A stretch of DNA of 41,657 nucleotides, taken from Halocatena pleomorpha. Its GTDB lineage: Archaea; Halobacteriota; Halobacteria; Halobacteriales; Haloarculaceae. Positions within the stretch are counted from its first letter, which is position 1. Each line of letters starts with the position of its first letter. Shown one piece after another: positions 23,993 through 32,136 of the stretch. The translations under genes were made by a program, and so were the position numbers. The DNA is taken from assembly GCF_003862495.1 (NCBI RefSeq), contig NZ_RRCH01000037.1:1-41657 (forward strand). Reading direction: 5' to 3'. The notes beneath the pieces are model-generated. The model saw nothing but the letters and a program-made list of their open reading frames with translations, ran no database searches and was not told the DNA's origin.

Positions 23993-25615
23993 TCAGTCGT
24001 CAGTTGCCATTCCCGAGTCCGAATCTGACCGCCGCTTGTGGGGCACGGTGGTAGTTGACTCGGCGTCGTCATCCTCATCCACATGCTGTTTGGCGATGCG
24101 GTAGCTGCCATAGAGGATCACGAGCAAGAACAGCGAGAACGGGAGCGCCATCGTCACGGACAGCGATTCGATGGCACTGAACTCTTCGAATTGGAGCGAT
24201 ATCATACCGAAGACCGCCAGCAGTGCGCCCCACCACGCGCGGTTTCGTGGGTTGGGGTTTTCGGTGCCGAGCGTGATTGCCGATAGCATGTACACGGCCG
24301 AATCGAGCGAGGTGATGATGTACCCCGCGATGACGAAGCAGAACAACACCGCCAACACCGTTCCGTACGGTGTGATGTTGAGTGCTGTAGCGATCGCGGC
24401 CGGCTCGCCGGCTTCTATTGCTTGCGCGATCGGTTGCTGGTTACCAGGTGCGAGCACCCACCCACCGATGAGCGAGTGCTGGATCCACGTGAACACTGTG
24501 GGGACGATCACGAGCACGGCGAACATCTCTCGGAGTGTTCGGCCTTTCGAGACGCGCGCGACGAAGCTCCCGACGAAGATGCTCCATGCAGCCCACCAAG
24601 CCCACCAGAATCCAGTCAGCCCGGCCGCGCCGTTGCCGCCGCCGTTCGGTGCGGTGTACAGCGTCAGCCGGAACATCTCGCTGAGCCAAACCCCTGTCGC
24701 GTCCAAGCCCAACTCGAACATGTAGAGGGTTGGTCCTACCACGACGAGCATCGCCATCGCAAGCGTGATGCACACGACAGTTGCGCGGGCAGCGTTGCGG
24801 ATCCCTGAACGGAGTCCGAGCCAGACGTCTAGGAGGAAAATGACGCCGATGAGTCCGAAGACCGCGTAGGTCAGGATCGCCGCTTCGAACCCGAAGACGC
24901 GCCCGATGATGGCGGACATCGTCTGTGCGCTGAACCCGAGCGTCGTTGCGATCCCACCAATAATGGCGATGAGCGCCGCTGCGTCAACGATCCAGTAGAG
25001 AAGGGATTTCGATCCCTCCGCGTCAGCGAGCCAATCGGGCAGCCACTTCCAGCCACGAATGCCGGTGAGCATTGAGCTGATCTTGTACTCATCAACACCC
25101 CACGTGTAGATGGTGATCCCGAACGCCATCGCAACGGGAAGATACCACATCGCTAGCCCGGGAAACACCTCGTGGATGAACATGAACGCCAGCGCCATTG
25201 CTTCGGTAGACGCGCCTGAAACCGGTGCGGGTGAGGGTGGCGATTTGACGATCTGGATCGGCTCAGCAACACCCCAGATGAGAATCGACGCACCGAAACC
25301 CACCGTAAATACCATCGAAACCCACGAAAACAGCCCGAATTCCGGCTCAGTGTCCGGTCCACCGATCCGGATCTGGCCGTATTTCGAGACCATAAACAGC
25401 ACTGTGCCGATCAGTAGCACGAATCCGAGCAGAATGAACCACCACTCGAAATACGTGAGTATCCAGCTCTGGGTAGCGGTGAGTGCGCTGCTCAGAAACG
25501 CCGGAGCCACAAGCCCAACCCCACCCAACGCGAGCATTATGGTCATCGTGACACCGAACAGTACGCGTTCAGATCTTGAGGTCCCTTCTAGACCCAAAAT
25601 GTACCACGAGCCCAT
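23993..25615 (-). CDS. BCCT-family betaine/choline/carnitine transporter
   Basis: This secondary transporter probably imports a quaternary amine such as glycine betaine as a compatible solute. The 540-residue protein has about 12 hydrophobic helices. The Trp-rich family signature is present (GFWWAWWAAWSIFVGSFVARVSKGRTLREM). It also has the gate-like SPPSPAPVSGAS loop and the GAAEP-like WGVAEPIQ motif. The short acidic C-terminal tail (about 35 residues) may sense osmotic state, as in BetP, but the charge pattern differs. The ATG at 25615 precedes the first helix. The genes on either side are not related to transport. Confidence 0.9.
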   Translation of the reverse strand: MGSWYILGLEGTSRSERVLFGVTMTIMLALGGVGLVAPAFLSSALTATQSWILTYFEWWFILLGFVLLIGTVLFMVSKYGQIRIGGPDTEPEFGLFSWVSMVFTVGFGASILIWGVAEPIQIVKSPPSPAPVSGASTEAMALAFMFIHEVFPGLAMWYLPVAMAFGITIYTWGVDEYKISSMLTGIRGWKWLPDWLADAEGSKSLLYWIVDAAALIAIIGGIATTLGFSAQTMSAIIGRVFGFEAAILTYAVFGLIGVIFLLDVWLGLRSGIRNAARATVVCITLAMAMLVVVGPTLYMFELGLDATGVWLSEMFRLTLYTAPNGGGNGAAGLTGFWWAWWAAWSIFVGSFVARVSKGRTLREMFAVLVIVPTVFTWIQHSLIGGWVLAPGNQQPIAQAIEAGEPAAIATALNITPYGTVLAVLFCFVIAGYIITSLDSAVYMLSAITLGTENPNPRNRAWWGALLAVFGMISLQFEEFSAIESLSVTMALPFSLFLLVILYGSYRIAKQHVDEDDDAESTTTVPHKRRSDSDSGMATDD

Positions 25616-26162
25616 TATCGGTTATTCGTCGAAACCGCTCGCTCGCTGCTTCTTGAACGATCACGAACACTGCTGTCGCTACTGCTATCGGTGTTTCGGT
25701 TCATACACCAACGTACACCCAACCCAATCGATTGTCACTGAAAAGTTCGTTGCTCCCGTGATCCGAAGCAAGAGCTTTTCTCTCGACGGATGTCAACGTG
25801 TCACCAGATCGGTTCGATACGTGTGCGCTTACAGGCAAAGCGTCTCCTTCTTCACCGGATCGGAGCTGTGTCCTCCTCACCGATCAGATCAATGTTTGTC
25901 CCTTCGATGCGTTTTATACCCTCCTCGATGATGTACTCGATACTGGGGTATCGAACGATACGTCATTGAAACATACTAGTAGCTATGAAGTGTGTTGGTT
26001 CAGTGGATGGGGCACTACGGTGTGAAAACAGCGATACGGGCGTATGCATGCCTGTAAATAAGAAAAAGTGCCTCAGACAAATGTTGATTTGCTTGGTATA
26101 ACACAATACTATGATATGGCGTATACGTTATTAAATTGATTATACTCCAGTAAAGACCAATC
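25616..26162. other. 547-base gap, one decayed ORF and a promoter
   Basis: This stretch separates the BCCT gene from the small secreted-protein gene, with which it is divergent. It contains a decayed minus-strand ORF (25852-25974) and an AT-rich promoter (about 26125-26145) for the secreted protein. The remainder shows no coding bias that I can support. Confidence 0.4.
25852..25974 (-). pseudogene. decayed 40-codon ORF with stop at codon 4
   Basis: On the minus strand, ATG 25974 is followed by TTT CAA TGA, and the same frame then reads RIVRYPSIEYIIEEG, IKRIEGTNIDLIGEEDTAPIR and a stop. The peptide has the acidic, helical look of a haloarchaeal C-terminus. An in-frame TGA at 25963-25965 would block translation. 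It is probably a gene remnant. A chance frame or a sequencing error is possible. Confidence 0.25.
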
Positions 26163-26393
26163 ATGACATCGAAACTTAAAGCAGCATTGACCGCTGTCCT
26201 GTTGTTGAGTCTCGTCGCCGGTGGAATGGGTACCGCTGTGGCTGAAACGACCGATATCGACAGTGGGGAGACCACGATCGTCAACGACGACGATGCCGTC
26301 GACGCCGACGAGCTCCTCGACGACGTCAACCTGAACGTTCTGGGCGGTCTGACTGACGGTGACAGCGCAGTTCTCCTCCCCGCCCTCGCTTAA
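26163..26393 (+). CDS. small secreted acidic protein
   Basis: The 76-residue protein has a clear Sec-type signal peptide: basic start (MTSKLK), hydrophobic core (AALTAVLLLSLVAGG) and AVA before Glu28. The mature 49 residues are very acidic (DIDSGETTIVNDDDAVDADELLDD) and end with a weakly hydrophobic tail (VNLNVLGGLTDGDSAVLLPALA). No domain is recognised. A strong AT-rich promoter precedes ATG 26163. It could be an exported peptide, bacteriocin-like, or a surface component; none of these is shown. Confidence 0.6.
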   Translation: MTSKLKAALTAVLLLSLVAGGMGTAVAETTDIDSGETTIVNDDDAVDADELLDDVNLNVLGGLTDGDSAVLLPALA

Positions 26394-26417
26394 TAGCGGC
26401 GCGAGCGTACCCATTTT

Positions 26418-27650
26418 TTATACGACGATCCGGTCGTTTAGCGCCGGTGCCCTCGCGGTATAGCCATCGGACTGGAGTTCGGTTGCAAACGAGACGCAGT
26501 CATCGCCGTGATTGACCAAGATCGCCGCGTCTCGATACGATTCGAGGAATTCGAACAGGCCGTTTCGATCCGCGTGGGCTGAGAAATCGAATGATTCGAC
26601 GCGGGCGCTCACGGGCAGTACGCGCCCATCGATTTCCGCTCGTCCGGTTTCGAGTAGCTCTCGGCCCGGCGTTCCTTCGACTTGGTAACCGGTGAGCGCA
26701 ACCGCGTTCGTGGGGTTCGATCGAATCGCGGGGAGGTACGTCATCACCGGGCCGCCGGTCACCATGCCAGCGGTCGTAAGTATTGTCGTGTTCGTGTCTG
26801 CGACGCGTCTGCGTCGTTCATCACCACCTGAGACGGTTCTGACGGCGGATTTTGCGCGTCGAAACGCGTCTGGATCACGGAGATAGCTCGGATACTGGCT
26901 GAGCAGTTCCGTCACGCGCGTGCCCATACCATCCACGTGGCAGTCGATGTCGTTAGCCGTACAGATCATGCTCAACTCCTGTGTCCGGCCAATCGCGAAC
27001 ACCGGAACGACAACCGTGCCACCGTTCCAGACGGTCGTTCGGACGGTTTCGACGAACTGGCGCTCCAGTTCGGAACGGTCGGTGTGTGCTACGTCGGCGT
27101 ACGTGCTCTCACAGATCACCACGTCCGCCTCCGGCCGGGCGGTCGTGCCAGCAATAAGTCGTTGGTCGTCGGTGTGAAAATCGCCGGTGTACAGCAGGCG
27201 CGTCTCCCCGTCGTCGACCAGCACGTGGGCGCTGCCGGGGATGTGGCCCGCGTCGTACAGCGTGATCTCGTGGCCGGCTGCCTCGAACGGCTCCCCATAC
27301 GCATGGGCGGTTGAGACCTCTCGCATCCGCCGGACCTCCTCTGCGGTGAATGGGCAGTCGTACGTCCCGCCGTGGAGTTTCAGCGTGTCTCGGGCGAGCA
27401 GGTGGGTCAGCTCGCGGGTGGGGGGCGTCCAGTGGATCGCAGGGCGGTCGGTGCCCGACAGCAGCGACGGCAGCGCCCCCACGTGGTCAAGGTGGCCGTG
27501 GGAGAGCACCACCGCCTCGGGTGTGACCGACCCGACTGGAAAGCGTGGCGGCGTGTCGTTCATCATTCCATAATCGAGCAACAGCGTGTCGTTGACGAGC
27601 ACTGCGCTCCGTCCCACCTCACGAGCACCGCCCAGAAACCGGAGTTCCAT
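26418..27650 (-). CDS. beta-CASP family metallo-beta-lactamase ribonuclease
   Basis: This is a zinc-dependent hydrolase that acts on RNA, as in archaeal CPSF-like/RNase J-like enzymes. The 410-residue protein has the MBL motif HGHLDH (51-56) and TGDFHTDDQ. The beta-CASP part carries the CESTYAD motif and GGTVVVPVFAIGRTQEL, and the C-terminus has FDFSAHAD and ILVNHGDD. It lacks KH domains at its N-terminus, so it is not aCPSF1 but the shorter form. ATG 27650 gives the usual MELRFLGGAREVGRS start; the longer frame is not family-like. Confidence 0.88.
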   Translation of the reverse strand: MELRFLGGAREVGRSAVLVNDTLLLDYGMMNDTPPRFPVGSVTPEAVVLSHGHLDHVGALPSLLSGTDRPAIHWTPPTRELTHLLARDTLKLHGGTYDCPFTAEEVRRMREVSTAHAYGEPFEAAGHEITLYDAGHIPGSAHVLVDDGETRLLYTGDFHTDDQRLIAGTTARPEADVVICESTYADVAHTDRSELERQFVETVRTTVWNGGTVVVPVFAIGRTQELSMICTANDIDCHVDGMGTRVTELLSQYPSYLRDPDAFRRAKSAVRTVSGGDERRRRVADTNTTILTTAGMVTGGPVMTYLPAIRSNPTNAVALTGYQVEGTPGRELLETGRAEIDGRVLPVSARVESFDFSAHADRNGLFEFLESYRDAAILVNHGDDCVSFATELQSDGYTARAPALNDRIVV

Positions 27651-27761
27651 CGTGCGGTGTATCGCGCTACAGCCGTTTGCCTCCACCGGCTCACGGTGCT
27701 CAATCGGTGACGCCGACGTAGTACCGCAGCCTATATCATGATCGCTCGAAACAGGTCGGAT

Positions 27762-27881
27762 ATGACTCTCTCATTGGATGAACTTGAATCTCATCTGTTC
27801 AAGTGTGCCGACATCATCCGGGACGCTGTCGATCCGACGGACTACAAGGAGTACATTCTGCCGCTGGTTTACTACAAGTAG
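27762..27881 (+). pseudogene. hsdM: HsdM N-terminal remnant (type I restriction-modification)
   Basis: This frame encodes 39 residues beginning MTLSLDELESHLFKCADIIR and ending with YILPLVYYK then TAG. That is the normal start of the HsdM N-terminal helical domain, whose family continues with a K-x-I/L-S-D segment. Only about 8 percent of a normal HsdM (about 500 residues) is left. The TAG arises at the junction with the metallopeptidase remnant, where the frame changes. The rest of the methylase, and HsdS and HsdR, are not in the window. The start is intact, so a short peptide could still be made. Confidence 0.7.
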
Positions 27882-28039
27882 ATTATCTTGTCGTTCACGA
27901 ACTCGCGCATCTAACTGAGCAGCATCACGGACGGGCGTTTTGGCAGCTCGTTGGGGAGTACGTTCCGGACTACAAAGCCACGGCCCACTGGCTCGAAGTG
28001 AACAGTGTACAGTTGATTTTTAGCGATGATGATCTATGA
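27878..28039 (+). pseudogene. C-terminal remnant of YgjP-like (DUF45) metallopeptidase
   Basis: This frame reads VDYLVVHELAHLTEQHHGRAFW and then a WLEVN segment, ending IFSDDDL. The HELAH with a downstream HHGRAFW is the zinc site of the YgjP-like/WLM metal-dependent hydrolases that often sit beside type I restriction-modification genes. The N-terminal two thirds are missing. It begins inside the last codons of the HsdM remnant, in a different frame. The frame is open upstream to 27803 only because it passes through HsdM sequence in the wrong phase. It has no plausible start of its own. Confidence 0.7.
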
Positions 28040-28181
28040 AAATCATTGTCAAACTACAGATAACGATCATCAAGGTAAGCGATTGAACGCAGACCTTGCA
28101 GGGTATATCGATTAGCGACTAGCTCAAGGGACTTCAGAGTAGTGTTTAACCTTGACTACCTCCTATAGAGATGAAACAACA

Positions 28182-28424
28182 ATGGATGACAACAAAGAGA
28201 CTGCTGACAAATCGACGGTAACAGTAAAACCGACAGGTTCCGCTGGAGCGTGGGATGCCTATCTCCGTAGAGATGAAACAGAAGCAATGGATGATATTGA
28301 GGCCGAACAACGTGATGATGGGCAGTGGCGTGGTCTTCTCGATGGCGAAGTTGTCACAGTTCAATCATCACGAGGAAAAGCCCTCGATATGACCCGAGTA
28401 ACGAAAGAAGAAGGGAGTGAATAG
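28182..28424 (+). CDS. small orphan protein in the eroded island
   Basis: The 80-residue protein (ATG 28182) is polar and acidic: MDDNKETADKSTVTVKPTGS, then AWDAYLRRDETEAMDDIEAEQ, and it ends VVTVQSSRGKALDMTRVTKEE. Its size and composition would fit an antitoxin or an accessory factor, but there is no recognised motif. A TATA-like GTTTAACC at about 28144-28151 lies 31-38 bases upstream. Codon use is less G/C-rich at third positions than neighbouring core genes, in keeping with a transferred origin. An internal partial repeat is noted separately. It has no partner gene beside it. Confidence 0.5.
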   Translation: MDDNKETADKSTVTVKPTGSAGAWDAYLRRDETEAMDDIEAEQRDDGQWRGLLDGEVVTVQSSRGKALDMTRVTKEEGSE

Positions 28425-28430
28425 CATCGG

Positions 28431-28592
28431 TTGGCTGTTGAATCGCCCAGCGTACAGACAGGTCGCTAAAGTTGCGGATTTTCCCGCCTGTTATCGTATA
28501 ATAGTCACGATATCGCCAGTATCGCAACAATATTCTGTCAGATTGGTCTGCTCCTGATGACTCCAGTGGCTTAAAGAGCATTCAACAAGGAA
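28431..28592. mobile_element. candidate MITE-like element
   Basis: The segment is bounded by inverted TGTTGAAT (28436-28443) and ATTCAACA (28580-28587), with partial extension (TTGGC... and ...AAGGAA). It is about 160 bases long, non-coding and AT-richer than neighbours. This resembles a non-autonomous element derived from a haloarchaeal insertion sequence. I see no clear target duplication and cannot match a parent element. Confidence 0.3.
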
Positions 28593-28665
28593 CTTTATTC
28601 ATCTCTCATTGCAGGAATTCGGAGGGGTTGGGTCCCATGCTACATCTACTGCGAATAAAACATAG

Positions 28666-28689
28666 TGCCGCCTCCCGGATTTGAACCGG
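28666..28689. repeat. partial copy of tRNA-Phe 3' end, candidate att site
   Basis: These 24 bases are identical to 28803-28826, which is the 3' end (discriminator, acceptor arm and T arm) of the tRNA-Phe gene, in the same orientation. Such repeats are left by integrases that use a tRNA 3' end as attachment site. The two copies are 137 bases apart and flank non-coding DNA with hairpins. Confidence 0.65.
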
Positions 28690-28690
28690 A

Positions 28691-28739
28691 GGAAGACGGT
28701 CTGGCTCGCTCACTCCGTTCGCTCGTCAGACCGTCTTCC
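28691..28739. repeat. 13-base perfect inverted repeat
   Basis: GGAAGACGGTCTG (28691-28703) pairs perfectly with CAGACCGTCTTCC (28727-28739) around a 23-base loop that contains the haloarchaeal repeat word CACTCCGTTC. It lies directly after the partial tRNA copy. A second, shorter hairpin with the same repeat word follows near 28772-28794. Confidence 0.55.
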
Positions 28740-28802
28740 AGGGTTCAGAATCCGCTCGGCGTCGTTTCTTCAGCTGTTCACTCCGTTCACAGCTTCAGAA
28801 TA

Positions 28803-28876
28803 TGCCGCCTCCCGGATTTGAACCGGGGACAGCTCGATCTTCAGTCGAGTGCTCTCCCAGTCTGAGCTAAGGCGGC
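28803..28876 (-). tRNA. trnF: tRNA-Phe (GAA)
   Basis: The minus strand folds as a 74-base cloverleaf: acceptor GCCGCCT paired with AGGCGGC, D arm with AGCTCAGA, anticodon stem CTCGA/TCGAG with loop CTGAAGA (anticodon GAA, at 28842-28840), and a T arm with GGTTCAAATCC. The discriminator is A; CCA is not encoded. No intron is seen. Its 3' end is repeated at 28666-28689, marking an integration site. It follows tRNA-Val by 91 bases. Confidence 0.95.
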
Positions 28877-28967
28877 TCATGCTGAGCAACGACGAGGAGT
28901 TGAAAAAGCGTTTCGAAACGCTCGGCCGAATCACGGGCGTGGACGGCGCTTCCTCCCTCGATGCTCA

Positions 28968-29041
28968 TGGGTCCGGGCGGAGTCGAACCACCGATCTCGT
29001 CCTTGTAAGGGACGCGTCATAAACCACTAGACCACGGACCC
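28968..29041 (-). tRNA. trnV: tRNA-Val (TAC)
   Basis: The minus strand folds as a 74-base cloverleaf: acceptor GGGTCCG paired with CGGACCC, D arm with GGTCTAGTGG, anticodon stem GTCCC... with loop CTTACAA (anticodon TAC at 29007-29005), and T arm with GGTTCGACTCC. Discriminator A, no encoded CCA, no intron. It lies upstream of tRNA-Phe and divergent from the DUF192 gene. Confidence 0.95.
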
Positions 29042-29156
29042 ACACCCGAACACACACCCCCGATCCGAATAACACTTTCCGTTCGTCGGTCGCTCGTTGT
29101 CCGCTACTGGCTCCCTGTCGGGACTGTTTAGTTCTCTCCCTTCTAACCGCAGACGA

Positions 29157-29666
29157 ATGGTCTCCAAATGGGTTCGGACCTCTCTTGGCGTGGTTATCGC
29201 GTGGCTCATCCTCGTGCTCGTCCTCGTAGGCACGGGCGTGATCTCGCTTCCGATTCCGGCACCGTCGCCGGACAGCTACGATCACGCCACGGTGACGATC
29301 CACGACGAGAACGGGACCCGCCTCGGCAGCGTTGACGCCCGCGTTGCCGACACCACCCACAAACAGTACACCGGACTGAGCGACACGGAGCACCTTCCGA
29401 AAAACGACGGAATGCTGTTCACCTACGACACTGCCCAGAACCACACCTACGTGATGCGGGAGATGGATTTCGGTATCGACATCGTCTATATCGGACCGAA
29501 CGAACGGATCACGTCGATCCACCACGCACCGAAACCCCCCGAGGGAACCGATGGGACCGACTACCGCTACCCTGGATACGGCCAGTACGTGCTGGAGGTG
29601 AACCACCACTGGACGACCGAACGGGGTATCGACGTCGGTGATCGTGTCCAGATCGAGAACGAATAG
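29157..29666 (+). CDS. DUF192 family membrane-anchored or exported protein
   Basis: The 169-residue protein has one N-terminal hydrophobic helix (residues about 10-28) and a DUF192 domain (about 40-165). Domain landmarks are ARVADTTHKQYTGLSDTEHLP, GMLFTYD, FGIDIVYIG and YVLEVNHHWTTERGIDVGDRV. The family is often exported and its function is unknown. It faces outside if the helix is an anchor. ATG 29157 begins just before the helix; the frame is open 20 codons upstream. Confidence 0.88.
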   Translation: MVSKWVRTSLGVVIAWLILVLVLVGTGVISLPIPAPSPDSYDHATVTIHDENGTRLGSVDARVADTTHKQYTGLSDTEHLPKNDGMLFTYDTAQNHTYVMREMDFGIDIVYIGPNERITSIHHAPKPPEGTDGTDYRYPGYGQYVLEVNHHWTTERGIDVGDRVQIENE

Positions 29667-29765
29667 AACGGATCCACTACTCGCTGTGCATCGCGATCAC
29701 GGTCAGACGTGATATGTTGACAGTTTCCACGAAGCCTTTTGCAGAATCCGATTGTATCGTAATGA

Positions 29766-31694
29766 ATGGAACGTACCGTCGACGAAGATGACCCGTTTGA
29801 AGAGCAACGGGAGAACGCGACGAGTCCGATGCGGCGGTTGTTCTCGGAGTATGGCCGCAAGAACCCGGTCGCGTTCGTGAGTGGCGTGAGCGCGAGCATC
29901 GTTGCACGGATTCTCGATCTACTTCCGCCGTTGCTGCTCGGTCTCGCGGTCGATGCGATCTTCTACGGCGAGAAGGCGTTTTCCCTCTGGATCGTGCCCC
30001 AAGCGTGGTTGCCGACGAACGAATCCGATCAGCTCGTCCTGTTGGCGTCTCTCATCGCTGTCTCCTTTTTCGGGGGCGCGGCGTTTCACTGGACGCGCAA
30101 CTGGGGATGGAACGTGTTCGCCCAGAACATCCAACACGATGTCCGGACGGACACTTACGACAACATGCAGCGGCTGAACATGGACTTTTTCGCGGACAAA
30201 CAGACTGGCGAACTGATGTCCGTGCTCTCGAACGACGTAAACCGTCTTGAGAAGTTCCTCAACGACGGCATGAACTCCGTGTTTCGGCTGTCGGTGATGG
30301 TCGTTGGGATCGGCGTGATCCTCCTCGCCAGCAACTGGCAGCTCGCGCTGATTGCGCTGCTTCCGGTGCCCCTCATCGCCATCTTCACCTACAAGTTCGT
30401 GCAGACGATCCAACCAAAATACGCCGAGGTCCGTTCTTCGGTCGGGCAGGTCAACTCCCGACTCGAAAACAACCTCGGTGGCATTCAGGTGATCAAGACC
30501 GCCAACACGGAGGGGTATGAGTCCGATCGGGTTGATGACGTTTCACGGGACTACTTCGATGCGAACTGGGACGCCATCGAAACCCGAATCAAGTTCTTCC
30601 CCGGACTGCGGGTGATTGCCGGTATCGGGTTCGTGCTCACGTTCGCCATCGGGGGGTACTGGGTGTTCACGTACCAGACGATGGGGACTGCTCCCGGTCC
30701 CTTCACCGGTGAACTTCTGGCCGGCGAATTCGTCGTGTTCATCCTCTACACCCAGCGCTTTATCTGGCCGATGGCCCAGTTCGGACAGATAATCAACATG
30801 TACCAGCGCGCGTACGCCTCCGCGGCCCGGATCTTCGGGTTGATGGACGAGCCGAGCCGGATCGCTGAGAATCCCGATGCCGAGGAACTCGCCGTTTCTG
30901 ACGGTGCTGTCGAATATGAGGATGTGACGTTCGGCTACGACGAGGAGACGATCGTCGAAGATGTTTCGTTCACGGTTGACGGTGGGGAGACGGTCGCGCT
31001 TGTCGGACCGACGGGTGCAGGGAAGTCAACCGTGTTGAAGCTCCTGCTCCGGATGTACGACGTGAACGAGGGTGCGATCCGGATCGACGGCGAGGACATT
31101 CGGAACGTAACCATCCCGAGTCTCCGCCGACACGTGGGCTATGTGAGTCAGGACACGTTCCTGTTCTACGGCTCAGTGGGAGAGAACATCGCGTATGGGG
31201 CGTTCGACGCCGACGAAGAAGAGATCGAGGCGGCCGCAAAGGCCGCGGAAGCCCATGAATTCATCACGAACCTTCCAGAGGGCTACGACACCATGGTCGG
31301 TGAACGCGGCGTGAAACTCTCGGGTGGCCAGCGCCAGCGCATCTCCATCGCACGGGCGATCCTCAAGGATCCGGAGATCCTCGTGCTTGATGAGGCGACG
31401 AGTGACGTTGACACCGAAACCGAGATGCTCATCCAGCGCAGCCTCGACCGACTCACAGCTGACCGAACCACGTTCGCCATCGCACACCGGCTCTCGACGA
31501 TCAAAGACGCGGACGGCATTCTCGTCCTTGAAGACGGACAGATCGCTGAACGAGGCACACACGAGGACCTGATCGACACTGAGGGGCTGTACGCGCATCT
31601 CTGGGGCGTTCAAGCGGGCGAGATCGACGACCTCCCACAGGAATTTATCGATCGGGCCGCGGAGCGACAGGCCCAAACCGGAGCCGACGACTGA
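29766..31694 (+). CDS. ABC exporter, fused membrane and ATPase domains
   Basis: This half-transporter of the multidrug/lipid exporter type has six hydrophobic helices (about residues 35-325) and a C-terminal ATPase. The ATPase has Walker A GPTGAGKST (414-422), the signature LSGGQ (518-522), Walker B ILVLDE with Asp542-Glu543, and the H-loop AHRLST. All catalytic residues are present. The 642-residue length is normal; the first 25 residues are an acidic tail. It likely works as a homodimer. The substrate is unknown. It converges on the GNAT gene with 7 bases between. Confidence 0.93.
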   Translation: MERTVDEDDPFEEQRENATSPMRRLFSEYGRKNPVAFVSGVSASIVARILDLLPPLLLGLAVDAIFYGEKAFSLWIVPQAWLPTNESDQLVLLASLIAVSFFGGAAFHWTRNWGWNVFAQNIQHDVRTDTYDNMQRLNMDFFADKQTGELMSVLSNDVNRLEKFLNDGMNSVFRLSVMVVGIGVILLASNWQLALIALLPVPLIAIFTYKFVQTIQPKYAEVRSSVGQVNSRLENNLGGIQVIKTANTEGYESDRVDDVSRDYFDANWDAIETRIKFFPGLRVIAGIGFVLTFAIGGYWVFTYQTMGTAPGPFTGELLAGEFVVFILYTQRFIWPMAQFGQIINMYQRAYASAARIFGLMDEPSRIAENPDAEELAVSDGAVEYEDVTFGYDEETIVEDVSFTVDGGETVALVGPTGAGKSTVLKLLLRMYDVNEGAIRIDGEDIRNVTIPSLRRHVGYVSQDTFLFYGSVGENIAYGAFDADEEEIEAAAKAAEAHEFITNLPEGYDTMVGERGVKLSGGQRQRISIARAILKDPEILVLDEATSDVDTETEMLIQRSLDRLTADRTTFAIAHRLSTIKDADGILVLEDGQIAERGTHEDLIDTEGLYAHLWGVQAGEIDDLPQEFIDRAAERQAQTGADD

Positions 31695-31701
31695 GTTGCC
31701 T

Positions 31702-32136
31702 TCACTGCAACGGCTGTTTGTACACGTAGCTCGCCCGCTCCATGTCAGCGCGTTCTTCGTAAAACCGATGGGCGTCCGTCCTCTGCACTCCCGAGGAGAG
31801 CGCAACGAGTTCACACCCCTGCTCGTCGGCCCACTCCGCAATGAACGTCAACAGCGCCAGTCCGTGTCCCGATGACCGACGCTCGGCGTCAGTAACCAAC
31901 TCACACACCCATACGTGACGGCCATAATACATGTTTATTTGAATCTGAACCCCTGCGAGCGCGGCGATCTCGCCGTCTACTAGGCGGGCGAACAGCCGGT
32001 AGCCGTCCGCCGTCATCTGTCGCACGTAATCGAGATACGTCTCTTCATCGAGATGGGTCCGTAGTTGGCTCATGACCGGGAACGCCGATCGCCACTCCGC
32101 TTCGGTCACCAGCTCCTGAATGTCCGTTTCGGCCAT
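31702..32136 (-). CDS. GNAT-family N-acetyltransferase
   Basis: This is an acetyl-CoA-dependent acetyltransferase of unknown substrate. The 144-residue protein has the acetyl-CoA loop as [19 protein letters not shown] (about residues 94-112), preceded by the strand VWVCELVT and followed by [21 protein letters not shown]. The last motif is usual for small-molecule or protein N-acetyltransferases. ATG 32136 is the family start; the frame is open 15 codons upstream. Confidence 0.87.
   Translation of the reverse strand: MAETDIQELVTEAEWRSAFPVMSQLRTHLDEETYLDYVRQMTADGYRLFARLVDGEIAALAGVQIQINMYYGRHVWVCELVTDAERRSSGHGLALLTFIAEWADEQGCELVALSSGVQRTDAHRFYEERADMERASYVYKQPLQ

Noticed and set aside
25798-26025. 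Plus-strand 75-codon frame in the gap before the secreted protein
   Set aside because: It has no acidic bias and no recognised motif, and overlaps the minus-strand remnant. I could not support it.
27803-27877. Upstream extension of the metallopeptidase frame
   Set aside because: These codons are the HsdM remnant read in the wrong phase, so they are not part of the protein.
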